From Ga0077555 sp964500805 (GTDB lineage Bacteria > Pseudomonadota > Alphaproteobacteria > Rhizobiales > Hyphomicrobiaceae), in assembly GCA_964500805.1 (NCBI GenBank), contig CAZCQH010000003.1, forward strand, positions 62,001-126,000: a stretch of DNA of 64,000 nucleotides. Direction: 5' to 3'. Below the pieces are notes generated by a model. The model worked only from the letters and a program-made list of their open reading frames with translations, was not told the DNA's origin and ran no database searches. Shown here one piece after another: positions 54,699 through 63,201 of the stretch. Numbering within the stretch: the stretch's first letter is position 1; each line of letters begins with the position of its first letter. The position numbers were made by a program, and so were the translations under genes.

Positions 54699-56063
54699 AT
54701 GCCCAACACCCCGCGCGAGATGACCCTGATTGGGTTCCTGCAGGCGCAGAACTGCTCGAACTACGTCGGCTCATGGCGCCACCCCCACTCCGCAACCGAC
54801 TTCCTCGGACCGGAGTACTTCCAGCGCATCGCCCAGGCGCTCGAGTACGGCAAATTCCATCTCGGCTTCTTCGACGACCGGCTCGCCATGCCGGACATCC
54901 TCGGCAATGACCACCGAGAGGCGGTGAAAAACGGCGTCCGCGTCGTGAAGATGGACCCGGTGACGATCCTCACCTGCATGGGCATGGCGACGAAGCACCT
55001 TGGGCTCGGCTCCACCTACTCGACCACCTACTACGAGCCCTTCCATGTGGCCCGCGTGTTCTCGACGCTCGACCTGATGACCGGCGGGCGCGCGGCGTGG
55101 AATGTCGTGACCTCGCTCAACAATTCCGAAGCCCACAACATGGGCCGTGAGCAGCACATGGAGCATGATCTCAGGTATGATGTCGCCGACGAGTTCATGG
55201 AGGTCGTGCTCGGCCACTGGGACACCTGGGAGGACGACGCGATCGTCGTCGACAAGGCGTCAGGCCTATTCGCGCACCCAGATAAGGTTCACCGGCTCGA
55301 TCACCAGGGCAAATGGTTCAAGTCGAAAGGCCCCTTCCCGGTGCCGCGCTCGGCGCAGGGCCGGCCAGTGGTGATCCAGGCCGGCCAGTCAGGCCGCGGC
55401 CAGCTCTTCTCGGCGCGATGGGGCGAGCTCGTCTTCTGCATCTACCCCAACCTGGAGATGGGCAAGAGGTCGTACGACGCCTTCAAGGCGCTGGTTGCCA
55501 AATGCGGCCGCAACCCCGATCACGTGAGAGTGGCGCCCGCCGTCTACTGCATTCCCGGCGAAACCAGGGCCATGGCCGAGGACAAGATGGCCGTCATCGA
55601 CGGGCTCTGCCGGCCGGTCGACCAGCTGGCGCTGCTTTCAGAGGGCCTCAACTTCGATTTCGCCTCGAAGCCCATGGACAGCGCCTTCACGGACGAGGAG
55701 CTGGCCTCGATCAGCGGCCTCAGGGCCGTCATCGATCGCGTCGTGCAGCTCTCGGGCAAGAAAAATCCGACGATCCGGGATTTCGTGCAGTTCTCGAGCC
55801 GCGGCACGGTGCGGGAGTTCCCCCGCTTCGTCGGCACGGCCAAGGACATCGCCGACGGCCTCGAGGAGTGGTTCAACACCTGCTGCGACGGATTTGTCCT
55901 GGCCGCCACGCACCTGCCCGGTGGTTACGAGGACTTCGTGCGCATGGTGGTCCCCGAGTTGCAGCGGCGGGGGTTGCACCAGAAGGAGTACAAAGGCCCG
56001 ACGCTTCGCGATAACCTCGGTTTGCCAAAGGCCGAAATCGGCGACTGGAAACCGCAGGCGTAA
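54699..56063 (+). CDS. Luciferase-like FMN-dependent monooxygenase (NtaA/SnaA/DszA type)
   Basis: A 454-residue TIM-barrel oxygenase. Visible: EYFQRIAQALEYGKFHLGFFDD, ILTCMGMATKHLGLGSTYSTTYYEPFHVARVFSTLDLMTGGRAAWNVVTS, HRLDHQGKWFKSKGPFPVPRSAQGRPVVIQAGQS. These match the nitrilotriacetate/pristinamycin/dibenzothiophene-sulfone group, which uses FMNH2 supplied by a separate reductase. The flavin reductase gene lies about 95 bases downstream, making a two-component system. The substrate is unknown; N-, S- or C-linked xenobiotics are typical. Confidence 0.92.
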   Translation: MPNTPREMTLIGFLQAQNCSNYVGSWRHPHSATDFLGPEYFQRIAQALEYGKFHLGFFDDRLAMPDILGNDHREAVKNGVRVVKMDPVTILTCMGMATKHLGLGSTYSTTYYEPFHVARVFSTLDLMTGGRAAWNVVTSLNNSEAHNMGREQHMEHDLRYDVADEFMEVVLGHWDTWEDDAIVVDKASGLFAHPDKVHRLDHQGKWFKSKGPFPVPRSAQGRPVVIQAGQSGRGQLFSARWGELVFCIYPNLEMGKRSYDAFKALVAKCGRNPDHVRVAPAVYCIPGETRAMAEDKMAVIDGLCRPVDQLALLSEGLNFDFASKPMDSAFTDEELASISGLRAVIDRVVQLSGKKNPTIRDFVQFSSRGTVREFPRFVGTAKDIADGLEEWFNTCCDGFVLAATHLPGGYEDFVRMVVPELQRRGLHQKEYKGPTLRDNLGLPKAEIGDWKPQA

Positions 56064-56158
56064 CGCCGGGGTAGAGTGCCGGTCCGGCTCGAGGGCTAAG
56101 CAGCAGCGGGCAGCAGAACGTCCCGGCACGGCAAGGGCAGGAAACGGCGAGCGCACCC

Positions 56159-56641
56159 ATGGACCAGCAGAAATTTCGCAACCTGATGCGCCATCAGGCC
56201 GGCGCTGTGACGATCATCGCGGTCGGCAGGCCCGGCGCGCGGACGGGGCTCACGGCCACGGCGATGTGCTCGCTCACTGACAGCCCGCCGACCGTGCTCG
56301 TCTGCGTCAACCGCAATGCGAGCGCGCACAAGCCGATCAAGGCGGCCAAGTGCTTCGGCGTGAACGTGCTGGCGCTGGAGCAGGCGCATCTGGCGAAGCG
56401 TTTCTCGTCGAAGCAACTCGAGGGCGAGGCGCGGTTCGATCACGACGACTGGGAGACGCTGGCGACCGGGGCGCCGATCCTGAAGGGCACCATCGCAAGC
56501 CTCGACTGTGAGCTGGTCGCCGAGCATGAGGTGGAGACGCATTCGATCTTCATCGGCCGCGTCAAAGAGGGCCGCTTCAATGAAACGGCGGATGCGCTGC
56601 TCTACTTCCGAGGCGACTTCTGGAACCTGAAGAAAACGTGA
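56159..56641 (+). CDS. Flavin reductase, likely partner of the luciferase-type monooxygenase
   Basis: A 160-residue flavin-reductase-like split-barrel protein (FMN_red type). Visible: RHQAGAVTIIAVGRPGARTGLTATAMCSLTDSPPTVLVCVNRNASAHKPI and KCFGVNVLALEQAHLAKRFSS, with C-terminal HSIFIGRVKEGRFNETADALLYFRGDFW. It reduces FMN with NAD(P)H and passes FMNH2 to the oxygenase encoded just upstream on the same strand. Confidence 0.9.
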   Translation: MDQQKFRNLMRHQAGAVTIIAVGRPGARTGLTATAMCSLTDSPPTVLVCVNRNASAHKPIKAAKCFGVNVLALEQAHLAKRFSSKQLEGEARFDHDDWETLATGAPILKGTIASLDCELVAEHEVETHSIFIGRVKEGRFNETADALLYFRGDFWNLKKT

Positions 56642-56925
56642 CGTCTCGGTTCGGTATTACAACACGGCAGACGCCGCATTGGCGCGTTAACGGTTGCGGA
56701 TTTTCGCCAGGCCCGTAGAAGGCCTCTCCGCTGCACCAGGATGCGTTTAGAGCGGGGTGTTTTCGAGTGGCTACCCCCCTCCGTCCTCGCCCGGAAAACG
56801 CGCCAGCGTTGAAATTCGCCCATGAGAAATCGAATTCGCCCCGGCAGGGGCGGTCTCGGATCGGCTCGCGGCACGCGAAAGGCTGCGGTTCTGCTCGAGC
56901 CGGGCGGATTTCTGCGAAAAAATTA

Positions 56926-56939
56926 GATACAATTGTATC
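56926..56939. promoter_or_regulatory. Perfect 14-base palindrome GATACAATTGTATC
   Basis: A perfect dyad at 56926-56939, two bases before the parS-like site. It could be a protein-binding operator. On the minus strand it is followed by TAATTTTTT, so a weak terminator for the DUF1272 gene is the alternative. Confidence 0.5.
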
Positions 56940-56941
56940 AT

Positions 56942-56957
56942 TGCTTCACGTGAAACA
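56942..56957. promoter_or_regulatory. parS-like centromere site
   Basis: TGCTTCACGTGAAACA at 56942-56957 matches the bacterial ParB-binding consensus TGTTTCACGTGAAACA at 15 of 16 bases, with an intact CACGTG core and arms. Chromosomal parS sites lie near the replication origin. No parA or parB gene is in the window. Confidence 0.55.
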
Positions 56958-57016
56958 TTGGCGGGTGAGCGGACCAATTTGCGCGGGCGGAAGCTTCGGG
57001 CGCAGAGCCGCCATCA

Positions 57017-57262
57017 TCACCCGCAGAACGCGTGCTTTTTCACGACGCGGTCGACCGAGGCGGGGAATCTCGCGAGGCGGTCGGCAGGCCGCACGGGCCG
57101 CTTGACGAGCTCGCCGCCGCAGTTCGGGCAGCGGCCGCCAGGCAGGCGCTTCTCAGCGCAGTCGCGGCAGAACGTGCACTCGAACGAGCAGATCAGGGCG
57201 TCGCCCGAGTCGGCCGGCAAATCGCGGTCACAGCATTCGCAGTTGGGTCTGAGCGTCAGCAT
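57017..57262 (-). CDS. DUF1272 zinc-ribbon-like protein
   Basis: An 81-residue protein with four CxxC-type pairs: NCECC (C8, C10, C11), CSFECTFCRDCAEK, and CPNCGG. The MLTLRPNCECC start and the cysteine pattern are typical of DUF1272, a likely zinc-binding cytoplasmic protein of unknown function. Start: ATG at 57262 with GGAG five bases upstream; a GTG two codons earlier is possible. It follows the PaiB gene on the same strand, with the second parS-like site lying between. Confidence 0.85.
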   Translation of the reverse strand: MLTLRPNCECCDRDLPADSGDALICSFECTFCRDCAEKRLPGGRCPNCGGELVKRPVRPADRLARFPASVDRVVKKHAFCG

Positions 57263-57270
57263 GGTCACTC

Positions 57271-57286
57271 CGTTTCACGTGGAATG
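57271..57286. promoter_or_regulatory. Second, weaker parS-like site
   Basis: CGTTTCACGTGGAATG (57271-57286). The minus strand reads TTCCACGTGAAACG: the CACGTG core and 12 of 16 bases of the parS consensus are kept. It lies about 330 bases from the first site and also just upstream of the DUF1272 start, so its palindrome may be coincidental. Confidence 0.3.
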
Positions 57287-57324
57287 CTTGGGCGCGCAAG
57301 ATCGGTCAGGCATCCTGCACGAGG

Positions 57325-57963
57325 TTAGCGCGCGCTCTTCTCGCTCTTGAGCGCCGCCCGCATGGCCGTCGCGATGCCCTTTTCGCCGGCGCCGCCGCGC
57401 CAGTCGAGCATGCGGGCCGCTTCGATGCGATCCGGGAGCGGCTTGTTCTGGCCGAGCTTGAACGAGCACTCGATGCTCCGGACCGCGATTGCGATGGGCA
57501 CGATGGCGCGGAGCATCATCTCGCGCTTCTGCGGCGTCATCTTCGACGTGCTCCATGGCTTTTTCGGCCTGAGGCGCTCCTCGAACGACTGGCTCATGCG
57601 TTCCACGTGATCGAGGGCGTGCGCGGGCGGCATTGCCTTCGCAGTCCCCGAGATGTGCGCCGCGATATAGTTCCACGTCGGCACCTGGTCGGCAGACGTG
57701 TACCAATCCGGCGAGATGTAGGCGTCGGGGCCCGACACCGTCACCAGCACTTCAGGATTGCGACCGATGATCTCGTGCAGCGGATTGGCGCGTGCCAGGT
57801 GGAACTCGAGCTGCCGCGACGTCCCCTCGCCGGTGACGAGCAGCGGTACATGCGAAGCGACCGGTCGTCCGTTCTCGATCGCGACCACGCATCCGAAGCC
57901 ACGCTCGGCCACATAGGTCCAAGCCTCTTCATCTGGCGTCTTGAATGCCGAATTGACGTACAT
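57325..57963 (-). CDS. FMN-binding negative transcriptional regulator-like protein (PaiB family)
   Basis: A 212-residue split-barrel protein of the PaiB family. Visible: MYVNSAFKTPDEEAW at the N-terminus, GFGCVVAIENGRPVASHVPLLV, LEFHLARANPLHEII, VSGPDAYISPDWYTSADQVPTWNYIAAHISG and a C-terminal RPKKPWSTSKM, the standard PaiB pattern. Bacillus PaiB is linked to repression of sporulation and protease genes, but many homologues are probably FMN-binding enzymes. It precedes DUF1272 on the minus strand. Confidence 0.92.
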   Translation of the reverse strand: MYVNSAFKTPDEEAWTYVAERGFGCVVAIENGRPVASHVPLLVTGEGTSRQLEFHLARANPLHEIIGRNPEVLVTVSGPDAYISPDWYTSADQVPTWNYIAAHISGTAKAMPPAHALDHVERMSQSFEERLRPKKPWSTSKMTPQKREMMLRAIVPIAIAVRSIECSFKLGQNKPLPDRIEAARMLDWRGGAGEKGIATAMRAALKSEKSAR

Positions 57964-58407
57964 TGGTGTCCCCGTCGGTTGCGGCCTCGGGGTTGCGCAC
58001 GATTGTACGCCGTATCCCGGGGTCAGGATCGCGCGTAGCGGCTCGAGTTTCGTGAGAGACGGATCCGCTATCGCGCCACGCCGACGGCGTGACGTCGCGC
58101 ACGTTTGCTGGCTGCGACGCGGTTGATCATGAGACGGTTCTTAGGTGCGTTCAGCGTCAGCGTCAAGGATTCTGCGTTGTCGCTTCGCTTCCTTGGCGAC
58201 GTGCGGCGGGACCGGACAACGCGCGGTTGGCCACTCGCGAGCCGCATTTTCGCCACGTCCTCGCTCCATGCCTTGCTTGGCAAATTGCTGATGCGAGGTT
58301 AAGCCGTCGGCAGACCCCGGGAACTCGAAACCACAGCCCTCGAGCGCAGGTGTGGCATACCCCGAGCCAGTCAGCCCACAACGCCCAAAGCCGAAAAGGA
58401 TGCACCC
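57964..58407. other. Gene-free divergent region (about 440 bases)
   Basis: Between the PaiB gene and the parvulin gene, which point away from each other, so it should hold promoters for both. No supported coding sequence, repeat or strong hairpin was seen. Confidence 0.45.
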
Positions 58408-59319
58408 GTGAAATGTTCACTCAGCGCTGCCGTGATGGCAGCCGGCGCCCTCACACTGCTGATGAGCTGGCCCGTCGCGGCGCAAACGCCGACGCCTGCC
58501 GCCGGCGCGGACAAGGTGGTCGCCACTGTCAACGGCCGCTCGATCACTGAGTTGGATCTCTCCTACGCAGAGGCTGAAATCGGCGGCGAGCTTGGCTCGA
58601 TTCCGGCCGACCAGCGCCGCCGCGTTCTGGTCGAATACCTGATCGAGAATGCGCTGTTCGCCGAAGCCGGCGAGAAGGAAAACCTCGGCACGGGCCCCGC
58701 GTTCAATGATCGGATGAAGTACCTGCAGCGCCGCGCGCTGCGCGACACCTACTTCGAACGATCGATCAAGAGCTCAATCAGCGAAGCCGATGCCAAGAAG
58801 CTCTACGACGCCCAGGTCGCCGCCGCGAAACCGCAGGAGGAGATCCGCGCCCGCCACATCCTGCTCGAATCGGAAGCCAAAGCCAAGGAAATCGCCGAGC
58901 AGCTCGCCAAGGGCGGCGATTTCGCCAAGCTCGCGAAAGAGCATTCGAAAGACCCGGGCAGCAAGGACGATGGCGGCGATCTCGGATTCTTTTCACGTGG
59001 CCAGATGGTGCCCCAGTTCGAGGAAACGGCTTTCAAGCTGAAGAAGGGCGAAGTCTCGCCGCCGATCCAGAGCCAGTTCGGCTGGCACATCATCAAGCTC
59101 GACGACCAGCGTCAGCGTGGCGCCCCGCCGTTCGAGCAGATCAAAGGCCGCATCATCAATTCGATGGTGCATCGCAAGGCGCAGGAGATTGGGGCACAGC
59201 TGCGTGAGAAGGCGCAAGTCGAGTTCGTCGACGCTGCGCTGAAAGCCGAGGCGGAGAAGGAAAACCAAATCAAGCCGGCACCGCCCGGAGCGGCACCGAC
59301 TGCACCGCCAAAGAAATAG
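58408..59319 (+). CDS. Periplasmic parvulin-type peptidyl-prolyl isomerase (PpiC/PrsA-like)
   Basis: A 303-residue exported chaperone: signal peptide (about 1-26, ending AAQ), an N-terminal SurA-N-like helical domain (about 35-140), and one parvulin domain (about 143-233: IRARHILLES, GGDFAKLAKEHSKDPGSKDDGGDLGFFSRGQMVPQFEETAF, FGWHIIKLDD). The tail is charged and proline-rich. It assists folding of outer-membrane or periplasmic proteins. The GTG start at 58408 has AAGGA seven bases upstream. It converges with pssA. Confidence 0.92.
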   Translation: MKCSLSAAVMAAGALTLLMSWPVAAQTPTPAAGADKVVATVNGRSITELDLSYAEAEIGGELGSIPADQRRRVLVEYLIENALFAEAGEKENLGTGPAFNDRMKYLQRRALRDTYFERSIKSSISEADAKKLYDAQVAAAKPQEEIRARHILLESEAKAKEIAEQLAKGGDFAKLAKEHSKDPGSKDDGGDLGFFSRGQMVPQFEETAFKLKKGEVSPPIQSQFGWHIIKLDDQRQRGAPPFEQIKGRIINSMVHRKAQEIGAQLREKAQVEFVDAALKAEAEKENQIKPAPPGAAPTAPPKK

Positions 59320-59405
59320 CGATTTCACGCCATTTCTATTGCGCGAGCTGCATCGCAACGGCGCGCCAGCTCGGACCGCCGGCCGCCCTTCGCACATCAG
59401 CTTCG

Positions 59406-60326
59406 TCAGTGCTTCGTCTCGCCCGGCGGGATCGAATGCAAAGGCGGCGTGGCAATGCTGCCGTGGGAAGGCCGCTCGGCGGGTCCTGCGGCCACGGCAG
59501 CAGTCTCGAGCGGGGGGTTAGCCGCGTCCCACTCCTTTTGCTTGAATTGGAAGCGGCGGTAGCTCAACGGGATCATCGCGAGATAGAGCAGCGTCACGAC
59601 GGTGAGCGTCGGATAGGGATAGGTCACGAGGAAACCAACGAGCAATGCGGCAGCGACCAGGATCGGCAGCACCCACTCGCGGCTGACGCGCTCACCGAGC
59701 AGCTTGCCCGAAAAAGTGGGAATGGTGGAGACCAGCAGCCCGGCCATCGCAAATACGTAGAGCGAGATCAGCAGCGGCCAGAACCGCATCTCGGAAAGGC
59801 CGATGCCCTCGAGATAGATCGGGAGCAGCACGACGACGGCGCCCGCGGGTGCTGGCATTCCGGTGAAGTAGTTCGACTGCCATTTCGGCTTGTCGACGTC
59901 GAGCATCGAATTGAAGCGCGCAAGTCTGAGGCTCATGCCGCAGGCGAACACCAGTATGGCGATCCAGCCGAGCCCTTTCACGCTGCTGAGGCTCAACCCC
60001 CACGTGAAGAGAAGGATGCCGGGCGCGACGCCGAAATTGAGGAAGTCTGCGAGGCTGTCGAGCTCCGCTCCGAACCGGGACTGGGCCTTGAGCGCGCGCG
60101 CGAGGCGGCCATCGACACCGTCGAGGAGCGCCGCGGCGACGATCAGCGTCACCGCCAGGTCATAGCGCCCCTCGATGGCCATACGTATGGCCGTCACACC
60201 GGCGCAGAGGCTGAGCAGCGTGAAGAAATTGGGCAGCAGGAAGCGCACGGGAATCTTGCGCTGACGAAAGAGCCGGCGCCGGCGACGGCCACCAATGCCT
60301 CCTTCGCGATCAATGCCGTCGTCCAT
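59406..60326 (-). CDS. pssA: CDP-diacylglycerol-serine O-phosphatidyltransferase
   Basis: A 306-residue membrane enzyme making phosphatidylserine. The CDP-alcohol phosphotransferase motif is complete: D72-G73-x2-A76-R77-x8-G86-x3-D90-x3-D94 (DGRLARALKAQSRFGAELDSLAD). About eight hydrophobic helices follow. It lies just downstream of psd on the same strand, forming the phosphatidylethanolamine branch. Confidence 0.95.
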   Translation of the reverse strand: MDDGIDREGGIGGRRRRRLFRQRKIPVRFLLPNFFTLLSLCAGVTAIRMAIEGRYDLAVTLIVAAALLDGVDGRLARALKAQSRFGAELDSLADFLNFGVAPGILLFTWGLSLSSVKGLGWIAILVFACGMSLRLARFNSMLDVDKPKWQSNYFTGMPAPAGAVVVLLPIYLEGIGLSEMRFWPLLISLYVFAMAGLLVSTIPTFSGKLLGERVSREWVLPILVAAALLVGFLVTYPYPTLTVVTLLYLAMIPLSYRRFQFKQKEWDAANPPLETAAVAAGPAERPSHGSIATPPLHSIPPGETKH

Positions 60327-60375
60327 GTCCCTCTCCGACTTTCTCGAGTGCGCTGAGGCGCGCGTCTTCGGTGCC

Positions 60376-61140
60376 TCACCCCGCGCGTGCTTCGCGCTCG
60401 GGCTCCGCCGATTTCAGATCCGCAAGCACTGTTTCGCCGCCGATCGTGCGCTGGCCGACAGCCGCCAGCGAGGTGCGTCCCGGCGGCAGGTAGACGTCGA
60501 CGCGACTGCCGAAGCGGATGAGGCCGAAGCGCTCGCCGACCCCGACGCTCGCACCCTCGCCTTTGAATGTGACGATACGGCGCGCGATGAGGCCGGCAAT
60601 CTGCACGACGGCGATCTCGGTGCCGGATGGCTGTGTGATCACCAGCGATCGGCGCTCGTTCTCTTCGCTCGCCTTGTCGAGAGCGGCATTGAGAAAGGCG
60701 CCGGGCACATAGACCGAGCGGCTGATGCGGCCGGCGACCGGCGAGCGGTTGATGTGCACATCGAGCACGCTGAGGAAGATCGAGATGCGCTGGCGTCGCT
60801 CCTCGCCGAGGCCGAGCTCGGCAGGCGGGCGAACGGTGTCAATGACAGAGATCTTACCATCGGCCGGGGCGATGACGAGGCCATCGCGAAGCGGCGTGAC
60901 GCGCTCCGGGTCACGGAAGAAGTAGGCAACGTAAACGGTGATGCCGAGAGCAACGTAGGCGAGGATCGAGAACGGCAGCAGGAACCAGAGCAGCAGTGTG
61001 ACGGCACCGGCAATGGCGACAAACTTCCAGCCATCCCGATGGACGGGAGCCAGGTTGTTGCTGATCGTTTCAAGCAGGCTGTGCGAGTGGGGCAAGGGAG
61101 ACCGCGGGAGGTGCGAGGCTGCTGCGAGCCTGTGCTGCAA
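60376..61140 (-). CDS. psd: Phosphatidylserine decarboxylase
   Basis: A 254-residue proenzyme, short bacterial type, that yields phosphatidylethanolamine. The self-cleavage pair is G211-S212 (RFGSRVDVYLP), whose Ser becomes the pyruvoyl group; further signatures are FFRDPER, APADGKI, SVLDVHINRSPV and VVQIAGLIARRI. Membrane segments lie near residues 40-75. The start is uncertain: TTG at 61140 gives the longest frame and a GAGG lies upstream; the family usually begins near LETISNNLAPVHRDG, about 20 residues later, where only a CTG codon is available. It precedes pssA with a short gap. Confidence 0.93.
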   Translation of the reverse strand: MQHRLAAASHLPRSPLPHSHSLLETISNNLAPVHRDGWKFVAIAGAVTLLLWFLLPFSILAYVALGITVYVAYFFRDPERVTPLRDGLVIAPADGKISVIDTVRPPAELGLGEERRQRISIFLSVLDVHINRSPVAGRISRSVYVPGAFLNAALDKASEENERRSLVITQPSGTEIAVVQIAGLIARRIVTFKGEGASVGVGERFGLIRFGSRVDVYLPPGRTSLAAVGQRTIGGETVLADLKSAEPEREARAG

Positions 61141-61262
61141 AGTTTTGGTGCCTCGGGTTTATCGACCCGGGCGTTCGACTGCAATGGCGCTGTTCGACCC
61201 GCCGCAACAGTGCGGCGCCCAAGTTGCGCGGGCGCCGCCAAGAGCGGGAGCTTCCGCGGCGG

Positions 61263-62783
61263 CTATTCGATCGGCACCGCAACGAAGCGCATGTCGCCTT
61301 TGCTGTCCTCGATCCGAAGCAACACCTGCTTGCGGCCGCTCTTCCGCACTTTGTCGATGCCCTTGTGAATGTCGTCAACGGTCTTGACCGGTTCCTGCGC
61401 GGCTTCGACGATCACATCGCCGGCTTTGATGTTGCGTTGCGCGGCGATGCTGCCCGCCGTCACCTCGGTGACGACGACGCCCGCCTTCACTTTGGGATCG
61501 ATCTTGAACTTGGACCGAAGTCCATCATCGAGCGGAGCCAGCTCGAGACCCGCTAGCGGTTTCGATGACGATGGCTTGTCGGTATCGCCGCTGTCGGTCT
61601 TCGACGCGTCCTTTTTCTCCTCGTCCTCCTTGAGGAGGCCGATCATCACCTTGACGGTTTTCTTCTGACCTTTGCGCAGCAGCTCGACATCGACGGACTT
61701 GCCCACGGGTGTCTGCGAGACCACCCGCGGCAGCCCCCGCATCGAGGAGATCTCCTTGCCGTCGAACTTGAGCACGACATCGCCAGCCTCGATGCCGGCT
61801 TTGGCCGCGGGGCCATCCGTAGTCACATTGGCGATCAGCGCGCCGGTGTTCTCCTTCACGCCGAGTGTCTCGGCGATCTCGTCTGTGACCGACTGGATCT
61901 TTACGCCGAGCCAGCCGCGGCGCGTCTCGCCGAACTGCTTGAGCTGATCGATGACTGCCATCGCGGTGTCGGCCGGAACGGCAAAGCCGATGCCGATGGA
62001 GCCGCCGGTCGGCGAGATGATGGCGGTGTTCACGCCGATGACATCGCCGTCCATATTGAAGAGCGGGCCTCCGGAGTTGCCTTTGTTGATGGCTGCATCC
62101 GTCTGCAGGAAGTCGTCGTAAGGGCCCGATTGGATGTCGCGCTGCTTGGCCGAGATAATGCCGACGGTGACCGAGCCACCCAGGCCGAACGGATTGCCGA
62201 TCGCCAGCACCCAGTCCCCGACCTTCATGTTGGCAGAGGAGCCGAACTTCACGGCCGGCAGCGGCTTCTTGGGCGTCACTTTCAACAGCGCCAGATCGGT
62301 TTTGGTGTCTTTGCCGAGAACCTTGTCCACTTTCAGCTTGGCGCCGTCATGGAAGTTGATGGTGATTTCGTCAGCGCCCTCGATCACGTGATGATTGGTG
62401 ACGATCAGGCCTTCCTTGCCGTCGATGACGAAGCCCGAGCCGAGTGAGGACACTTTGCGGTCTTGCTGGCGCCCGCTGCCGCCACCACCACCGCCCCGGC
62501 GGTTGAAGAAATCCTCGAAGAACTCCTCGAAAGGCGAGCCCTTCGGCACATTCGGCAGCGGCACGCCTTGCGCGCTCTTCACGGTCTGGCTGGTCGAAAT
62601 ATTGACCACCGCGTCGATGAGCTTCTCGGCAACCGGTGCCACCGAGGTCGGACCTGGTCGGCCCTGAGCGAACCCGGGCGCAGCCAGCGGCAGACACAGG
62701 GCGGCGGATAGTAAGGGTGCCGCGAGAAGCGTCACGCCGAATCGGGCCGCCGGCGGACGTCGATGATTGGGGAGTGGCGTCAT
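61263..62783 (-). CDS. DegP/HtrA-type periplasmic serine protease (Do)
   Basis: A 506-residue protease with a signal peptide (about 1-40, ending FAQ), trypsin-like domain and two PDZ domains (about 285-375 and 420-500). Catalytic triad: H132 (TNHHV), D163 (KTDLALLKV) and S237 (GNSGGPL). The glycine-rich loop RRGGGGGGSGR (96-105) is the typical LA loop. It degrades or refolds misfolded envelope proteins. Start: ATG at 62783; a TTG two codons upstream is possible. It is upstream of psd on the same strand. Confidence 0.95.
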   Translation of the reverse strand: MTPLPNHRRPPAARFGVTLLAAPLLSAALCLPLAAPGFAQGRPGPTSVAPVAEKLIDAVVNISTSQTVKSAQGVPLPNVPKGSPFEEFFEDFFNRRGGGGGGSGRQQDRKVSSLGSGFVIDGKEGLIVTNHHVIEGADEITINFHDGAKLKVDKVLGKDTKTDLALLKVTPKKPLPAVKFGSSANMKVGDWVLAIGNPFGLGGSVTVGIISAKQRDIQSGPYDDFLQTDAAINKGNSGGPLFNMDGDVIGVNTAIISPTGGSIGIGFAVPADTAMAVIDQLKQFGETRRGWLGVKIQSVTDEIAETLGVKENTGALIANVTTDGPAAKAGIEAGDVVLKFDGKEISSMRGLPRVVSQTPVGKSVDVELLRKGQKKTVKVMIGLLKEDEEKKDASKTDSGDTDKPSSSKPLAGLELAPLDDGLRSKFKIDPKVKAGVVVTEVTAGSIAAQRNIKAGDVIVEAAQEPVKTVDDIHKGIDKVRKSGRKQVLLRIEDSKGDMRFVAVPIE

Positions 62784-62789
62784 GGGCAA

Positions 62790-63201
62790 TCCTAAGAGTG
62801 ACCGGCGGACTCGGGGCCTGGCCCGGGCGACGCCGTCGCTGGCGCCTTGCCGGTGGTTCTTTATCCATCGAGCCCAGCATCGCCGGTGTCAACGGCAGGA
62901 CTTAGGCATTTGCCGGATACGAGGCGGGCATATGGCCTGATGGGCGGCAATCCCGGCCATTTCCCGGGGGTGGATACGTTGAACCGCGTTGTCCCGCTGT
63001 CGGGCAACCCGGGCCAGCACGGACGAGGATGTAAGATCGCGGACGTCAAATTGAAAGACAGGGGTGGTCGTCGCGGGGAAGTTCGATCCGTGAGCGCCAC
63101 GCTGCCGTGCCAACGCGGCGCAGGCGTCCCGTTGGTCCGGCGCGCAGTTGCGGCAGGTCGAGAGCCACCAGAATGCGGGCTGAGCCCAACCCAGGGGGCG
63201 C
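62790..63201. other. Gene-free region (about 410 bases)
   Basis: Lies between the DegP-type gene and the efflux adaptor on the same (minus) strand. Only short overlapping open frames with no recognised product occur. No strong hairpin was seen. Confidence 0.45.

Larger units (their letters stand above)
56642..57016. other. Convergent gene-free region with two palindromes
   Basis: About 375 bases between the ends of two convergent genes. It has no supported coding sequence but holds a 14-base palindrome and a parS-like site (reported separately), next to an A/T-rich patch AAAAAATTAGATAC. Neither gene needs a promoter here, so the palindromes are unlikely to be ordinary operators for them. Confidence 0.6.

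Noticed and set aside
58985..58999. TTTTCACGTGGCC inside the parvulin gene as a third parS site
   Set aside because: Only the CACGTG core and one arm match; it lies inside well-supported coding sequence.
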